DNA of 64,000 nucleotides, from the NCBI GenBank assembly GCA_963930655.1, contig OZ005604.1:3420001-3484000 (forward strand). Reading direction: 5' to 3'. Origin of the DNA: Myrica gale (taxonomy: Eukaryota; Streptophyta; Magnoliopsida; Fagales; Myricaceae). The position numbers and the translations under genes are program-made. Positions 48,833 through 62,315 of the stretch are shown in pieces. The notes beneath the pieces were generated by a model. It was not told the DNA's origin. It did not search any database and saw only the letters and a list, made by a program, of their open reading frames with translations. Each line of letters starts with the position of its first letter. Within the stretch, counting starts at the first letter, position 1.

Positions 48833-50010
48833 TATAGTTTTCAATTCAAATTCTGCCTCTAATCTATCCCTAATTGGTCAAACCTTGCATCAACTCTGTC
48901 GGCAATTAGTGATTTAATTAGTTTCTACCGGATCGAGAGATCATTGAGGAAATTATGCTCACTTTAACTACTACTCATCATCTCAATCCTTTATACACTA
49001 CTTTTACTTTTCTTTTTTCAATTCTTATGTGGAAGAAGAATCTGATCCTACCAATTATTGCAGTGGGCAAACCCATTACGACCCTAAACACCCCACCTAC
49101 CAACTCGAAAAAGCAAGCACACCCACAGCCTCCCCAAGTGCCAAAAAAAATCTCTTCAATGCGAAACATTTTAAGATGACATAAATGTTAATACGCATAT
49201 AACATACAATTCTACGTGTCGATAATTTAGGTATTGTTAATATTAAAATTTGAATTTAAGCTTATTAGTTTGTTTTTTTGTTTATTTTTTGTTTATTCCT
49301 ATATAATTTTGGATGTAATTATTGTATTTATCTACTATAAATGAGGATTTTCAATAAAATTCAGATGTACATTCCTCCTTTCTTAATATATAACATAACA
49401 ATTTTTAAAAATATAATTTGTCCAAAATTGCTGGGGTATTCCGTTATTTTCTTTCACCTCCCTCTTACTTGATACCCAAGAGACTGGTCTAAGAGCACCA
49501 TTCTTGGGTGAAAATTAGGTTGTGTTTTTTAGATAAAACTAATCCAATTAGTAAAGAAAATGACATATAATCCTCAGAAAATAAGCCAACCGCTGTAAAT
49601 AGTAAAATCATTTGCTTTATAAGCAGTCGCTGCATGTACATGTCAGAGGAAGAAAAGAAAAGAAAAGAAAAAAATACCCACCAAACAATCAAGGGGTAAA
49701 AAACTTAGAAAAAAAAATAAAGGGATAAAAAAAAACAAAAAGACTGTTTCCGTCCTGAGTTTTGGTCATTTCTGAGAAAGAAAAAGGCAGTTCTGGAGAT
49801 ACCTTAACTATTAACAAGAAGACCCAACGAAATTACTCGAATTATCAACAGTTTCTGAGAACAGGCACCGCAGGAACTACCAAAGCCTGTGGACTCCTTC
49901 GAATTCCTAATGTTTATGGCATATTCTAGAACAGGCTAAAACAGAGCAGAGTACGGAGGCTCTATTAGGGACTATAAACGCAGGTTTTGTACAGAAAGAG
50001 AGAGAGTCGA
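48833..50010. other. Intergenic; 3' flank of the small membrane-protein gene
   Basis: No gene is supported. The last 200-250 bases are likely the 3' untranslated region of the adjacent minus-strand gene. Confidence 0.4.
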
Positions 50011-50545
50011 TCAATAAGAGTAGGCTAATCGCTGAACCACACGATCCCTCAGAATTCCATTGTAGAGAGCAGCCCTATTAGCAGGCATTCCTCTGATTTT
50101 AGCTCCACTCTTTTCTAACCTCTGTGGTGGCGAAGTTGACGAGGCTGATGATAAATTGTTGGTTATACCATGCTTCCTCCTAAACTCCTCTCCGTTCCCT
50201 CTTGGATCCACCACATCTTCTGCAAAGTGAACCCTTTTCTTCTTCTTCTTCTTCTTCGCACTCCTCTTTCCCTCTGTATCACCCAACAAAGAGAAAAAAA
50301 AACCCATTAGCAAAGACAAGAGGAATTGAATGCATATATCGGTCAATGCAGTAGAGAACCATTTTCTGCATACCAGTTGGGATACAGGAACGCAGAATTG
50401 CCGGCGAGGACTGAGCGATTTGGTCAACAGGAAATTCCGTTTCTGGGAGAGACTTTTGGAGGCGAAGCACGAGGAGGACAGCGGTGCCGGAGACAGCCAT
50501 GGCTGTGGCCAGGACCACGCCTTGCAGGCCTGTAATTGAAGACAT
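50011..50545 (-). CDS. Small conserved plant protein, one membrane segment and basic tract
   Basis: Two exons, 50545-50374 and 50273-50011, give 144 aa. The intron is GT-AG and splits a codon after its first base. The start MSSITGLQGVVLATAMAVSG continues to TAVLLVLRLQ, a single hydrophobic segment at about residues 6-28. A lysine run (KKKKKKKR) and VHFAEDVVDPRGNGEEFRR follow, then a serine-rich linker. The end is RGMPANRAALYNGILRDRVV and QRLAYSY. I recall close homologues in many land plants, with the strongest conservation in VHFAEDVVDP and the C-terminal NRAALYNGILRDR block, but no established function. The layout suggests an N-terminal membrane anchor and a cytosolic tail. The gene looks intact. 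Confidence 0.85.
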
Positions 50546-53500
50546 GGCTACAAGAAAGAAGCAAGCTGGACCCAAAAAAAGAAGTATATATGAATAGAGG
50601 TGATGTAAGGAGCTGAGAAGGAAAGGTAAAGCAGTACGAACTTGGTGGTAAAGCAGTACGAACTGCGACTATTGTATTTGAATCGAGAGGGTATTATTTT
50701 ATTGGGAGTTTACTATGAGAACGAAAGGTAGTTTGGTTTGGGATTTTATTTAATTAGTATTTTTCCTATTTGTAGATATTAAATTGAAGCAGTTAGCCAG
50801 TGGAGGTGAATGTGCATGGAAGCAGGCATGTGTTTTGGCGTTTGAAGAAAGGAAGGGACTGTCTGCTAACTTTTACTCGTGCACCGCACGGCAGTGCGAA
50901 GGACAAGTGACGTCAATGGACAGTTTCCTGTTAAGAGTACTGGGTGGGAATTTACTGCGAGTCATGGCTGCGCGTGGATAGGATTAGCAGTCCAATAATT
51001 CATAATTGAGTGAGATTTTTTTTTTGACTTTTCACCCCGTGTTTTTTAAATAATTTAAAAAGTAGAAATAAGCGGGTGCAGCAAGTTTCTGGTGTGCTAG
51101 CAAGAAGAATGCTTAATTATTTTAGAACTGTTGGAGTCCCACTTCGAGAGCAAGCCCGAAGAGTCTGGGACCGAGTTCTTGAACTGGAGGAGCACCGATT
51201 TGTCCGAATTGGCGAAAACGACGCCGCTCTGGGAGAGAGAAGGCACATAGCAGAAGGAAGAAGTTCAGCAGTAGCAAATAGTGCAAGATGAAGGGGCAAT
51301 CTGGTCATTTCGAGTAGTCTGGGTGTCATGTGCCCTGCACATGTGACGGAAAGCGTGCCATTTGACGCTGAATCGGGGTGCACGGCCGAATTGCAACGCG
51401 CCACGTAATTCATGGGGCCCGGTTGCAACAATTTTTTGTTCAGAGGGTAATTGAGAATGCCATACAAATTTGTGGAGATTTTTTTGTAATTAACCCTTAA
51501 TTATTTTAGAAGTGGTTATCGGTTGATCATTGTATCACACTTAAACCACTTATTTTATTTTTAAATTAAAAATTTATTTAAAATTTTGTTGGTAAAAGGT
51601 AATCTGTCTAAAGGAATTAAGAATTAAAGAAAAAGTTTTTAAGTAAAAAAAAACATTTTCAAAAATCAAATTCGTATTGTAAGTAATGTAAGTAGATGAT
51701 GAGTTTCCGTACTATTCTCTTGGCCCTCATCGGAATTTGTTTCTATGTTATATAAATATGGCTCTATGTGAATCTGCAGTAAGAGATTTTTTTAGTTAAC
51801 CGGGAAAAAAAATTATAAGATTGGAAAAGGGTTAATTAATCTCCTCTTTCTATTTATCATAAATAATCCGATCCATGATGGAAACGAGCTTACCCACGGG
51901 CCATGATCCCCCCGGTTATTTGGGATTTTGCGGCTTAATTCTGAGGGTTACATGGCGGTCAGAATATAAACCGACCAGTTTTCTGTTGAAAATAATTAAT
52001 TTCGAGGTTGATTCTAATGCGGCTAATTTCCAGATGTCCTTTCAAAACTCTTCGAGTTCTTTTCAAATGCAACTCCTTAGATGGTCTTCGATTCGAATGC
52101 TATGTGAGAAAGTGAGACGCACGTGATTGATTTTCCGTTACACTTGATAAAAATTATAGACAGATGATGCAAACTATTGAGAAATGATAGTTTGAAGGTG
52201 AAATGAGACAGATGGTTTAACAAATTATTTCTTGGTTAACAGTGATTGTTCTTTATAGGATCAACATGTCATGAATTGCTCCAATTTACTACTTGGAATA
52301 GTATGTTTCAGTTATGAGAGCTATAGACACAAATTACAGAAGATCATGATCTGACAATATAAGACAGGTCATTATCTTAAAATGCCATCTTTCATCAAAC
52401 AACCTTATTCAAAAGCTCGTCTTAAATCATCATTTTATTTATAAATTTCAATGTTGTCTATAAAACCTCTGCACATATATAACATTGAAGCCTTACTACA
52501 AACCATGGAGAAAAATAATTTTATGGTGTTATATATAGTGGTTGACAAACACATATATATCTAGAGATGATAGGCTATATATAGCGAAGAGTTTTGAGTT
52601 CCCATCTCTGACTTGAGTGATAGTTTTATGGGTTTAAAAAATAATTTATTTCCTCTAAAAGTAAGTTAGGAGTGAAATCCAAAATAAATAAAAAAAGAAT
52701 TCAAACTACGGCTAGCAATAAGTTCCTCCTTTGACTTTAACCTAATTTTGATAGTGAAGTTTTTAATTCGTTGAATGTTAATGCCCGTGTCATCCCTGAC
52801 ACGTTCCCCATGCCATTGCTAGAAAATTGGGATTTAGTTCTTGAGTGGGAGATCTATACGAAGATCATTAGAAAATGACTTTTGCGCCAATTGGATCAGA
52901 GCTTCGACCTCTTAAGAAATACGCAAAACCATTTATAATTTATTTATGCTAGTGCCCATGACAGTACTACTGCTTAAGTTGTCATCTTCCCCGAATCATG
53001 CGACCCTTTTCCTCCCCAAGAGCCAAGGCCTTAGCTCGCGGTTGAAATTGAATGCGCTTAAACCATGCACTTACGTTTGTTTTTAACTGCATAATTTTTA
53101 CCCAATTTTTTTTGACAATAATCCAAACTTTGGATATATAACTGAAGTATTAGTAATGCGTTAAGGGGGGAGGAATATTGGGAAGCAAAGTAGTCAGTTC
53201 AATAGATGCAGAAACCATCTAAATCTCCTCCTAGAAATGATGTCATATACTTATTAGATAAAATCGTTGAAAATTTTATTGACAAAACAACTATGATTGG
53301 ACAGAGAGAAAGGAAAAGGGTTGGGACCAAGTATTATGCTAATATTCCAAAAAGATTCCATTGCTATCAATACCTAAAAGGACCATGCATTCAATATTTA
53401 ATCTAAAAAACGAAGATCATGCATGTGCATGAGTAATCGCTTGTGCATGTCTGTATATCTTGTTTTCTAATTTTCCATTTTTATTTGGATGCCCTTATTG

Positions 53501-55319
53501 TCTGTACTTAAAACCCTGGTTCATTAATGGGTCCTGTCCAACTTTTCCGATCGAGTAACCATTTCTCTCTTATCAGGGTAGCTCTAAACATAACCGAATT
53601 TTATTTTTTATTTTTCCATAAAAAACCCTAAAAAGAAGAAAAAAAGAAGCTCAGATCCGTCCATTTTCTTCTTTATTATTAAAAAAAAGAAAAAAAAATG
53701 CACACATCATAAAAGCTCATGAGAGATATACGCAGACCTAAACAATAGATTTAGACAAAGAAAAATGGCTCCGGCCCCTTGAATATGCAATCAACCATGC
53801 GTTCAAGAGGATTTAAGGGATTAGTTTAGGTTTAATTTGTTCTTTAAGATTGAGTCAGCCTCTAGAAAGGCCGTCAACAGTGATCAGACGTACGGCGACC
53901 TTTTCTCTTTTCTCACCCTATTCCGCGCCGTTGCCATCAACAACTCTACTTAGAAAGGGGGTGATGACATGCGCAGTTTCTTCCAATGAAACAGAAGGCT
54001 TGCAAAACTGGGAACTCCTTTGGTTTTTTAGCGTATACTCTTGAAAAGTTCCGAGAATCTGCAAACACATGTGGAAGTGAAACTTCTTTCTTAAAATCAT
54101 GGTGCTCTCTGGGGGGGACTTTGAAAGGTGCCCGAACCTACCAAAGAAAGAAAAAGAAAACTTTGAACTGGGAAAACTATCTTGCTGAAAATCAATGGGT
54201 CACTTAGAACTCCCCACTTGTAAACACTTGGCTGATTAGAATAATATTTGGGAGTAGATAGTGAGAGAAGGATAGAGAAAATAATCTCATTGAAAAAGAA
54301 TTCAAGCCAATAATCTAGCATGCTGATACCACGTGTTAAACAAATTAGATTGAACATTTCATCAATAAGATCTTTGAATCATCATATTCTTCACAAATGC
54401 AATAAACGCGTACCTGAATCCATAGTTGATGTTCTTCGATAAGAGTAGGATCATCCTAACAACGTTTCTCTGAGAGTGTCTCTTGATGGTTAGAGATACC
54501 GTAATGTTGTTGTAGGTGTGAACCCTATTGTCTCTCTCTTCTATTTATAGACGTCCTAACCATCAAGGATGTCTTAAAACTAATTAATCCCACTTAACTC
54601 ATATTAAGTGAACTTTTCACTTTGGACCAGGAAAGTTTTCAAAATAAAGCGTGCACGTGTATAGTTTTTCGTTATAAACCCATTAGAGTCGTTTTATGAA
54701 ATCTTTAAATTTTCGAATGGCAAAAACAAATTTTTGTTTTATGGGTGTATGGGTCAAGTGGGAGAATGTTAAAATATTTATATTCTGTAAGTGTCCCATA
54801 CGCCCTAATCACAAAATGCAGCGTAATAACAAGGACTTTGGAATAACTAAAATAAAAATTAAATATATTTCTAATTTTAGAATTGGGTTCTGTTTCGATT
54901 TTTATCCTAAGATTTTAATTTTAATTTTTATCTGAATATTTTGCTGATTCTAATGTCGTCATTGCGGTTCATTAATGTATGCATGCATTTCATCTCAGAT
55001 AAGGATCATAATCTCATATCATATCATATCATATCATATGAACCTTCTGCTAATCACGTGTGCAATTTAATCATAATATTTGAATTTGTTGAAAAATATA
55101 TTGGACGCGCGCACATATATATATTGTGTATATACACACACGCATACATCTATTAGTATTTTGCTCTTTGCCTTGTTGGATATGTTGAAATTGCTATAAT
55201 GGACCCATTAAAGTCTTTTTTTTTTTTTTCTGTTGGCTCAGTAGACCTAAGATTTCTCAAATGATTCCTTATTCATTCATTCATAATTCCTTTCTAATTT
55301 CTTGCTATTCGTTCTAGAT
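50546..55319. other. Long gene-poor intergenic stretch
   Basis: The first 100-200 bases should be the promoter of the minus-strand gene ending at 50545. No other gene is supported in nearly 4.8 kb. GC-richer DNA at about 51070-51480 has open stretches on both strands but no family signal and may be an old transposon. A TCATA-type pentamer repeat lies at about 55014-55038. Confidence 0.4.
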
Positions 55320-56094
55320 TTACTCCAATGTCTGAAGGAAAGATGTCAAGGTCGCGAAGGTGGTCTAGGAAACAAAATATAGTGCATTTAACTTCTCCTT
55401 CATTTATCCTTAATGCTGCTCTTATCTCAGATGTTCTTTGGTTTGCCTGTAATAGAGTAGTTCATGAGGATAAGCCGGTTGTGTTTAATGCTTTGAAGGA
55501 CTCGCTGTCTCGTAGATTTTCAGAATATATATTTCCTTGCTTGGACCTTTTGTTTTGTTCCTTTTTCTGACACCTGGATGCCTCCTAATCCAGGTCGGTT
55601 AAAGATCAACTTTGATGTCGCTAGCTGTTCGTGAAGAAGGATAGTACATAGCCGTCTCTGTTCGAGGTTCCTCTAGCTCTCTCTGTACTATGTACATGGA
55701 GCGAATTCAGCCTATGAACTTTTTAGTGGGTGAAGCTTTTGCTGCTATTGGAGCTTGCTCTCTCCAAGCAATGGTCTCATGTCATTTTTGAATCTGATGC
55801 TAAGTTGCTCTGTTCGGATATTTCTCAACCTCTCATTTCTCCTTGTTGGAAGATTGAAGACTTAGTTTATTCTATCCGCAATGCCTTCAAGGGACAATCT
55901 GCCTGAGCGATTCACTGGGTTCCACGAAGACTGAATCAGCAAGCTCATCTTCTTGCTCAATGGGCTGCTCGTTCTAGGATTTATGGTTTTATTGATATTT
56001 CTTCTGTTCCGTTGTTTTTTGTGATTCAAACTCTGTATTGCTTTAGTTTGTTTAATATGATGAGGTATTTCAAAAAAAAAAAAAACAAAAGCAA
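55320..56094 (+). mobile_element. LINE 3' end with RNase H domain, decayed
   Basis: Translation in more than one frame gives the RNase H tail of a plant L1-type element: PPNPGRLKINFDVA (about 55577-55620) with the first catalytic aspartate, then FESDAKLLCSDIS (about 55785-55825), then IHWVPRRLNQQAHLLAQWAA. The element ends in an A-rich tail at about 56071-56094. Upstream sequence includes DVLWFACNRVVHED, which fits the region just before RNase H. Several stops and frame changes make it inactive. The 5' part is absent. Confidence 0.8.
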
Positions 56095-56236
56095 AGAATT
56101 AGAACTGTTTGCAAAACGGGATTGACTAGACTACAGTGAAGATGTTGAGTGCAAATTTACAGACAATCACCCATGGTACTGGGAATTCTGAGATGAACCA
56201 AGAAAGGAGCTTATTTCATAGATCAGAGAAAGGGAA

Positions 56237-56992
56237 TTAAGTAGTGAGAATTGGAGGAAGGAACTTAGACTTGGATCCAAGAACTTTAGCCTTGGTGTCT
56301 GGGAAGTATTCTGTCCCAGGTAGCTCTGTGACCTCACCATTTTCAGTGATACTGATGGGATAACTGAGCAAATGGCCCGGCAAGTCATGGTCCAGTGTCT
56401 CACAAGAGTAGAGGTCCCAGTACTTTCCGGCAGTTTGGTTCACTTTTCGAATGCATTCCAGGCTCTCTGGATGGAGGAAGGAGTTATCTCGCATGCCTAA
56501 GTGTTCATACCACAATGCCATTCGAAAACCGTGGATCTGGCCCCTGGCTGGCTGCCTATCGGCTAGGTGAAATGGTTGATAGCCACCCATGGCAATCTCT
56601 GAATCCCTGGCACCATCCATTGACCTCTGATTTATGTTGGCAGATCCAATGATTATGTATTCGTCGTCAACTGTAAAATGCAGGCATGGTCCAAACCTAG
56701 TTAAAGCCTCAAGAAACTGTATGAGTTCACTGTTCACACAATCATAACAAAGGCACGTTTGCTCATTCTCAGTTAAATGCAAACAAGTGTGTTTCTGGAT
56801 TTCCGAAAAAAGTTTTAAGTGTAAATTTACATGGATTTGGGATGCACTAATCTCTTCTGTTTTAGCAAATAATCGTGCATCTTGCAATAGAAAAATTTGT
56901 TCTTCTTTCTATTACAATGCTGAAAAGTCATATTTTAAGGGAAAATGTCATTTCAACCTCAACCAGACAAATAAGAATGTGAATAAAAAAGT

Positions 56993-57023
<31 letters not shown>

Positions 57024-60019
57024 TTTCAAAGATTTCCAACCAAAAAATAGGCACAAGCTTTTAATCTCAGCACAATAGTGCTTAGCACAATAACCGAACT
57101 CCATAAACCAATGAAGAAAAAATTAATGAACTGATTTACCTATCATCATCTTAGCATGAACATATATCATGAAACGCCTGGCTTGCTGAGCTCTACTATA
57201 ATCTGTACCATGTTCTGGTTTCTCTGAAGATTCATGTTCTCCACTTTTCTCTCTCTCTCGATTGCCCAGGCAAAAAAATGTCAAGTAGTCCTTTGGGTCT
57301 GCCTCAATCCCCTTGGTTTGAAGAGCCTGAACTATGTCTTTGTACATCATCTCCATTGTCATATTTTGCCACTTCAATATTTCCTGCACGGAAGAACTCT
57401 CTGGGACACCCTCTGGCCACATTGGAATGACAACATAGACACTAAATCTTTCTCCTACCTCGATCTTGCTAACAATCTTTAGTGACAGTTCTTTTGGAAT
57501 AAGATGCACAGCACCGATCTCCTCAACCTTGAGGTCTTGTGAATTCCAACAGAATGAGCTTCCAAGAAAATACTGATTTTCAATGTATATGAAACTCTTT
57601 GCTCGTCTAATAGCATTGATATAAGCGTCCTGAATACTTCTTTCAATTATGTTATCCTTCCAAGTGACGAGACCTGCTCTGGCTGCATCCTCAGGAGTAT
57701 CAGGGAATCCTAAGGCTGCTCCTCCATCAATTGACCGGAACAATTGAACATTCCATGTATCATTGTCCTGGGGGTACATAACAGGAGATGGGGCTATGAA
57801 TACTTCATCTAACTCTCTCAATTGAAGAAGCAAGTCCTTTATGCCTTGCTTCCTCCATCTCTGCTCGAAATTGAATAAGACATCCCAGGCGACAGGCCCT
57901 TCTAATCGGCAGTGAATGTCATGCCAAGGCTCCCTAGGTCCACCTTTTTTAATTGAGGCGCCAGCAAAGTTGGGCTGATGAAAATCATCGTGGTGAGCTG
58001 TATCTAGAGTCCTGAAAATGGAATGGAAGGGAGTGTCATATCTCCCATCACAGAGATCAATGCCACCTACGAAGCTCACTATCCTCCTCTTTTCAGATTT
58101 TCTATCGGGCAACTCGCTGTCCACCACCACAATCTTCTGGTGATGCGTGAACATGGTTGAAACCTCCAAGTCTTGAACAATGCTTCCAGCGTTGTCAGGA
58201 TTACGGGGGCATAAAACACAGTGGACTCCAGTGTTATGGAAATAGCTTCCTGTATCTTCATCATGGGTGGCCATTACTCCATCACTCTTCAGTAATTTTA
58301 GAGATGTTCTGTCATCCCATACAAGCATCAAGACCCTAATCCCTTCACTTGCCTTCTTTTTAAGAAGCTCTCCCAGGGTCAGCTCTCCCCCAGACTTTTG
58401 TCTCCTCAAGTCCCTTATCAACGTGATCTTAGTATATACAGACCATCCGGTAATGTAAATCAAATGCTTTGCGGCAGAAATAGCATCAAAAACATCTTCC
58501 CAGCATCGGTGTGGCTCATAAAACTTACCCCCAGCAAGAGGGATTTCAGGAATAAACTTGTCTGGGACATGAGCATCTTGGTAAAGAGTAACTCTGCAAC
58601 CATGTCTCTGTTCAAAGAAGGTGTAAGGGACTCCCGGGAACTTATCACTTCTAATTCCTCGAGACCAGCAACTCTCTCGAGTGACATCAAAAAATTGTAA
58701 CTTCACATGGATATTGGGACGTCCGTTGAGAGGTTTATTGTCATTATTCAAGATCTCAAGCCATCCGTCCACTTCTTCTCCATTTACTAATTTTCCAACA
58801 GGCATATAAGCTCTGCCCAGTACTCTTGCCCCAATGTGATTACCTTCTTTGATAGAGAATACAATATGAGAAGCCTTATGAGCGCAGTAAATGTGGAAAG
58901 ACTCGGACCACTGGGGATTGAAGCATTCATTTTCTACTAGTCTAGTACGGGCAACTCTAGCATTCTCTATATCTATCGCTGCATAGAACTTGGAAGCGCC
59001 TTTTCCGAAGCCCGGAGTTGCTTTGTTTTCCCATAGCTGCTGGAAAAATCATTGACAATTTGATTTTAAAAAAATAAACCTGAAATCAATTCCTTGAAAG
59101 GAAAAAACAAGGTTCTCATTTCGCCAAGAAGCATGGAAGAGGAAATCTAAAGTTTGAAATCTTCCCACTGTTGATGTTTATACATTCCTTAAATTCAAAG
59201 TTAATTTCCTCTACCCACTATTCTGGAAAGATTGAACGAACCAGAGTGAGAAAAGGAACCCTTAGGAGAAAGACTAGAAAACTAGATTAAACCATCCATC
59301 CTCAGCTTAGTTTAATTCTGACGAGCTTGATGATCAAAAAGGTAGTTTAAATATATTCATTAAAAATTACAATTTCCAACATTATGCTTACCATGTTAGA
59401 GATCAGAAAAGAGGAGCCAGATATTAAATAGCATAACCAATGAACGTTTGAAAGTTCATGCATCTTGATGGGTTAATGGTGGGTTCCTTGACCTTTTAAA
59501 TTATGTAACGTGGGAACTTCACATGACGATCTTTGGCACATAATCGCAAGTAGAGCAGAAATGAGAAAGCTACCAGACTAATAATATATGTAAAAGATTC
59601 ATATGAACCGAGAGAAAGCATATATAGACACATAGGATAATGCCAAAATTATTCATATGAACAGAGAGAAAGGGAGAGCTTAATTTCTTCTCCTCAAAAG
59701 ACTTCTGACTTTGATGCATAGCAACATTTTTTCTCCTTTTGTTTTTCCTGTACGTCTTCATTTTGTTTTTGGATGAACAACGCTGTTGTTTGATTTCCTC
59801 TCCCTTATAACCATATTTCACAAGAAGAAATGAAGAATAAGCAAAAGCAAGACGGTCGTAAAAGAATTCTGCCCTACTAGCGGGAAGAAAAACGTGGTTA
59901 TAATTTTCAGAAGAACATGAATGCACCTTGCAGAAGAACACGCAGCAACCTTTGACAGGAAGTCTATCAACCTCGAAGACTGTAGCACGAAGGGTCCCGT
60001 GCAGTAGTAGTTGGGACAT
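56237..60019 (-). CDS. Phospholipase D alpha (PLD alpha 1-like)
   Basis: Three exons, 60019-59927, 59039-57140 and 56670-56237, give 808 aa; PLD alpha 1 is 810. Both introns are GT-AG with matching phases. The protein starts [20 protein letters not shown], the usual alpha-type beginning of the C2 domain, which continues to about residue 155 with [20 protein letters not shown]. The first HKD motif is HHQKIVVVD at about 330-338. The second, VHAKMMIVDDE, is at about 660 and is split by intron 2. [11 protein letters not shown] and [12 protein letters not shown] are intact. The end LPPILTT matches PLD alpha 1. The enzyme hydrolyses phosphatidylcholine to phosphatidic acid and choline, with calcium bound by C2, at the plasma membrane and inner membranes. 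It acts in ABA, wounding and drought signalling. The N-terminus has a short cysteine-rich stretch (KGCCVFFCK) unlike typical members. The gene appears complete. Confidence 0.95.
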
Positions 60020-61307
60020 CACTTTTCTTATTTCCCGCACCGGAGACCTCCTCTGTCTTAAAGTTCCGAAACAAAGTTGTCGAATGAAAAACCACAATGG
60101 ACCACTGTTAAGGACCAGAAAGAACCCCACAAAATCAAAGGACGAAGGAGGAGGTTAGGCAGATGACCGGTAACAGATAACATTGAGTTGACGAGAAGAA
60201 AGTCAGCAAACAGAAGTTCTTGCGGAAGAAGCAATGTGAATCCCAGAGTTGAAGTTAAAAAAAGGAAGTGGAAGAAAATAATATTTTGATCTGCACGCAG
60301 TAGTGGTTTAGGTGAAGTAGGAGCAAAGGAGGCTAACTTGATTGGTAACTTCGTTTTATATTTTAACTCTAATCTCACTTGCATAAAATAATTGCTTCCC
60401 AGAGAGATGACAAACGAATCCTTCAAGCCATCCATTAACGACCGGTTGGCGGCGAAAAAGACGGTCTTTTACTAAGAAGAATTTCAGGTGCCAAACTACA
60501 GGGGGAAGGAAAATTATGATAATAATAATTGTAGTCGTAGAGACCGCCGAGCATCATTTAGTACTTGTTCAAACATATATTTCTTCCAGATTTGAAGAGA
60601 GAATCGATATTGTGTAGGTGAATGAGGCTTCTGTCTTTTTCTCTCTTTTCTCCTTGAGTCTTTGAAAGATACACAGAAAGCCTATAGTCATACAGGTTCG
60701 TCTTGGCATTTTAATCTTGCCAAAGAATATGGTCTGTTTTAGCTTTGTGTATTAAATTTAAACTGTGTTTTCTAGAGTTTTCTTTATGTTATTTTTGAGT
60801 AATGTAGCAAGTCAATTATGTATTTGTGTGTTGATCCATTTACTAATATTGGATGAATCAGGTCACTCTCTCTTGCCATTCCACCTAACCATCAAGACCT
60901 CTCATTGTCCCAATACAATCTTTCACTTCTCCAATACAAGCCTTCATCTTCCTATGCGCATTCATCCTATCTTGTCAAAATTCGTAATTGGTCATACGAA
61001 AGTTTCATATATCTTGTTGGAATTACATGGAAATTATCTAGAACCTCTCTCCTCGTCTGATATATACCCTAGCCTACCTCTCAAATCATTCATTTCATCA
61101 ATATCCCACCTAAACCCACAAAAGGGAGAGTGTTACTAGTTTTGTCTCCAACTATCTCCATAGTTTGGAAGTGTGGTCCTATGTAAGTTGTGTTATCTCT
61201 TTTTTCAAATAATAAGAAGTGTGTTTCTTCTATTGGTTTAATCTCTTCTATTTTGGTTGAGTCCTTGAGTTAGTGTGACTTTGTTAGACTATTTGAGACT
61301 CAATTGT
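60020..61307. other. PLD upstream region, then intergenic DNA
   Basis: The first few hundred bases are likely leader and promoter of the PLD gene. The open stretch at 60765-61139 has no recognisable family. GGGAGAGTGTTAC near 61123-61135 has the look of a purine tract next to a Copia-type LTR, but no matching ends were found, so no element is called. Confidence 0.4.
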
Positions 61308-61621
61308 TGTAACGACCCAAGGACAAGCACTAGCCACATCTGTGCTTTGACTTCAAAAGGACTAGTCAAGGTTGCTTTAGAAGCCCCTTGGATCATTATA
61401 AAGCCCAGTTCAACCTAGTAAGGTCCCAATGTGGGACTTGGCCCTTATAGAACTCATCTCTCATTCATTCTCCTCTCTCACTCCATGTGGGATTCGGGGT
61501 ATCACAATATCCCCCACTTAAATCCTTGACGTCCTCGTCAAGGCCCACCAAGCCCACATTGGTGGTTACTAGGACCGCTCTGATACCATTTGTAACGACC
61601 CAAGGACAAACACTAGCCACA
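61308..61621 (-). mobile_element. TRIM (miniature LTR element), one LTR whole and one partial (fossil)
   Basis: On the minus strand a complete 199-bp LTR (61506-61308) starts TGTGATACCCCGAATCCC and ends CTTGGGTCGTTACA. Before it lies a purine tract (AAGTGGGGGATAT, 61519-61507). Before that is about 70 bp of internal sequence and a primer site TGGTATCAGAGC (61588-61577), complementary to the 3' end of initiator Met-tRNA. The end of a second LTR (61621-61591) sits next to the primer site. No coding sequence is present, typical of terminal-repeat retrotransposons in miniature. The 5' LTR is cut where it meets the larger element beside it. The element looks moderately old. Confidence 0.8.
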
Positions 61622-61695
61622 CAGACCTCAAAATATTAGGCCACACAGACCTCTAGGCCACAAAGACCTCCAAATACCACGAGGGGTATCAAATT

Positions 61696-62315
61696 GGCCA
61701 CACAGACCACAAGGATAAATTGGCCACAAAGACCATAGAGATATATCACCAGCACAAGGATAATTTTCACAGCATGCTCACCAAACAAGTTATAAATATT
61801 TCAATTGAGTTTTACGAAAATCTCAACAATCTCATTTTACCAAAAACTTGTTCAATTCCCCAAATAATACATCAAAACCATATAAAATACGATTCACGTT
61901 CAAAATCTCATTGAAGAACCACTTACCTCGAACGTTTAATCAATCTTTAAAGCTTCTCCAATAATTGCCGAATAATCTCTCGGAAATTAGTAGCACAACA
62001 TCAATCCCAATTTTGGTCTCCAATATACATCTCTGCAACTATTTATTAACCTTGATCTCTGCAGCTATTTATTAAGCTCCATCTCTGCAACTTTAAAATT
62101 CAAACATACCTCTATCCAACACTTTTAAATTCAAATTCAAGATCAAAACTTTATTTAAACCTTTAAATTCAAATTCAAGATCAAATCTTTATTCAAACCT
62201 TTAAATTCAAACTCAATATCAAATCTTTATTCAAACCTTTAAATTTAAACTCAAGATCAAATCTTTATTCAAACCTTTAAATTCAAAAATACAATTAAAC
62301 CTCTATCCAAAAATC
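61696..62315. repeat. Direct repeat (LTR), copy A; copy B is 63381-64000
   Basis: The 620 bases from GGCCACACAGACCACAAGGA onward recur at an offset of 1685 bp, up to the window edge, without a difference that I can see. Left of this block the copies differ by length changes in a GGCCACACAGACC-type short repeat array. Confidence 0.9.
62105..62295. repeat. Short tandem array inside the LTR
   Basis: Four to five units of about 36-38 bp share the core TCAAATCTTTATTCAAACC followed by TTTAAATTCAAA. The same array recurs at 63790-63980 in the other LTR. Confidence 0.85.

Noticed and set aside
50326-50539. Plus-strand open stretches of about 69 codons
   Set aside because: They are antisense shadows of the first exon of the small membrane-protein gene.
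60765-61139. Possible Copia-type tail and LTR start (GGGAGAGTGTTAC near 61123)
   Set aside because: No RNase H or integrase residues recognised and no matching LTR end or target duplication found.
62105-62295. CRISPR-like spaced repeats
   Set aside because: Units are contiguous AT-rich tandem repeats without unique spacers, inside an LTR of a plant genome.
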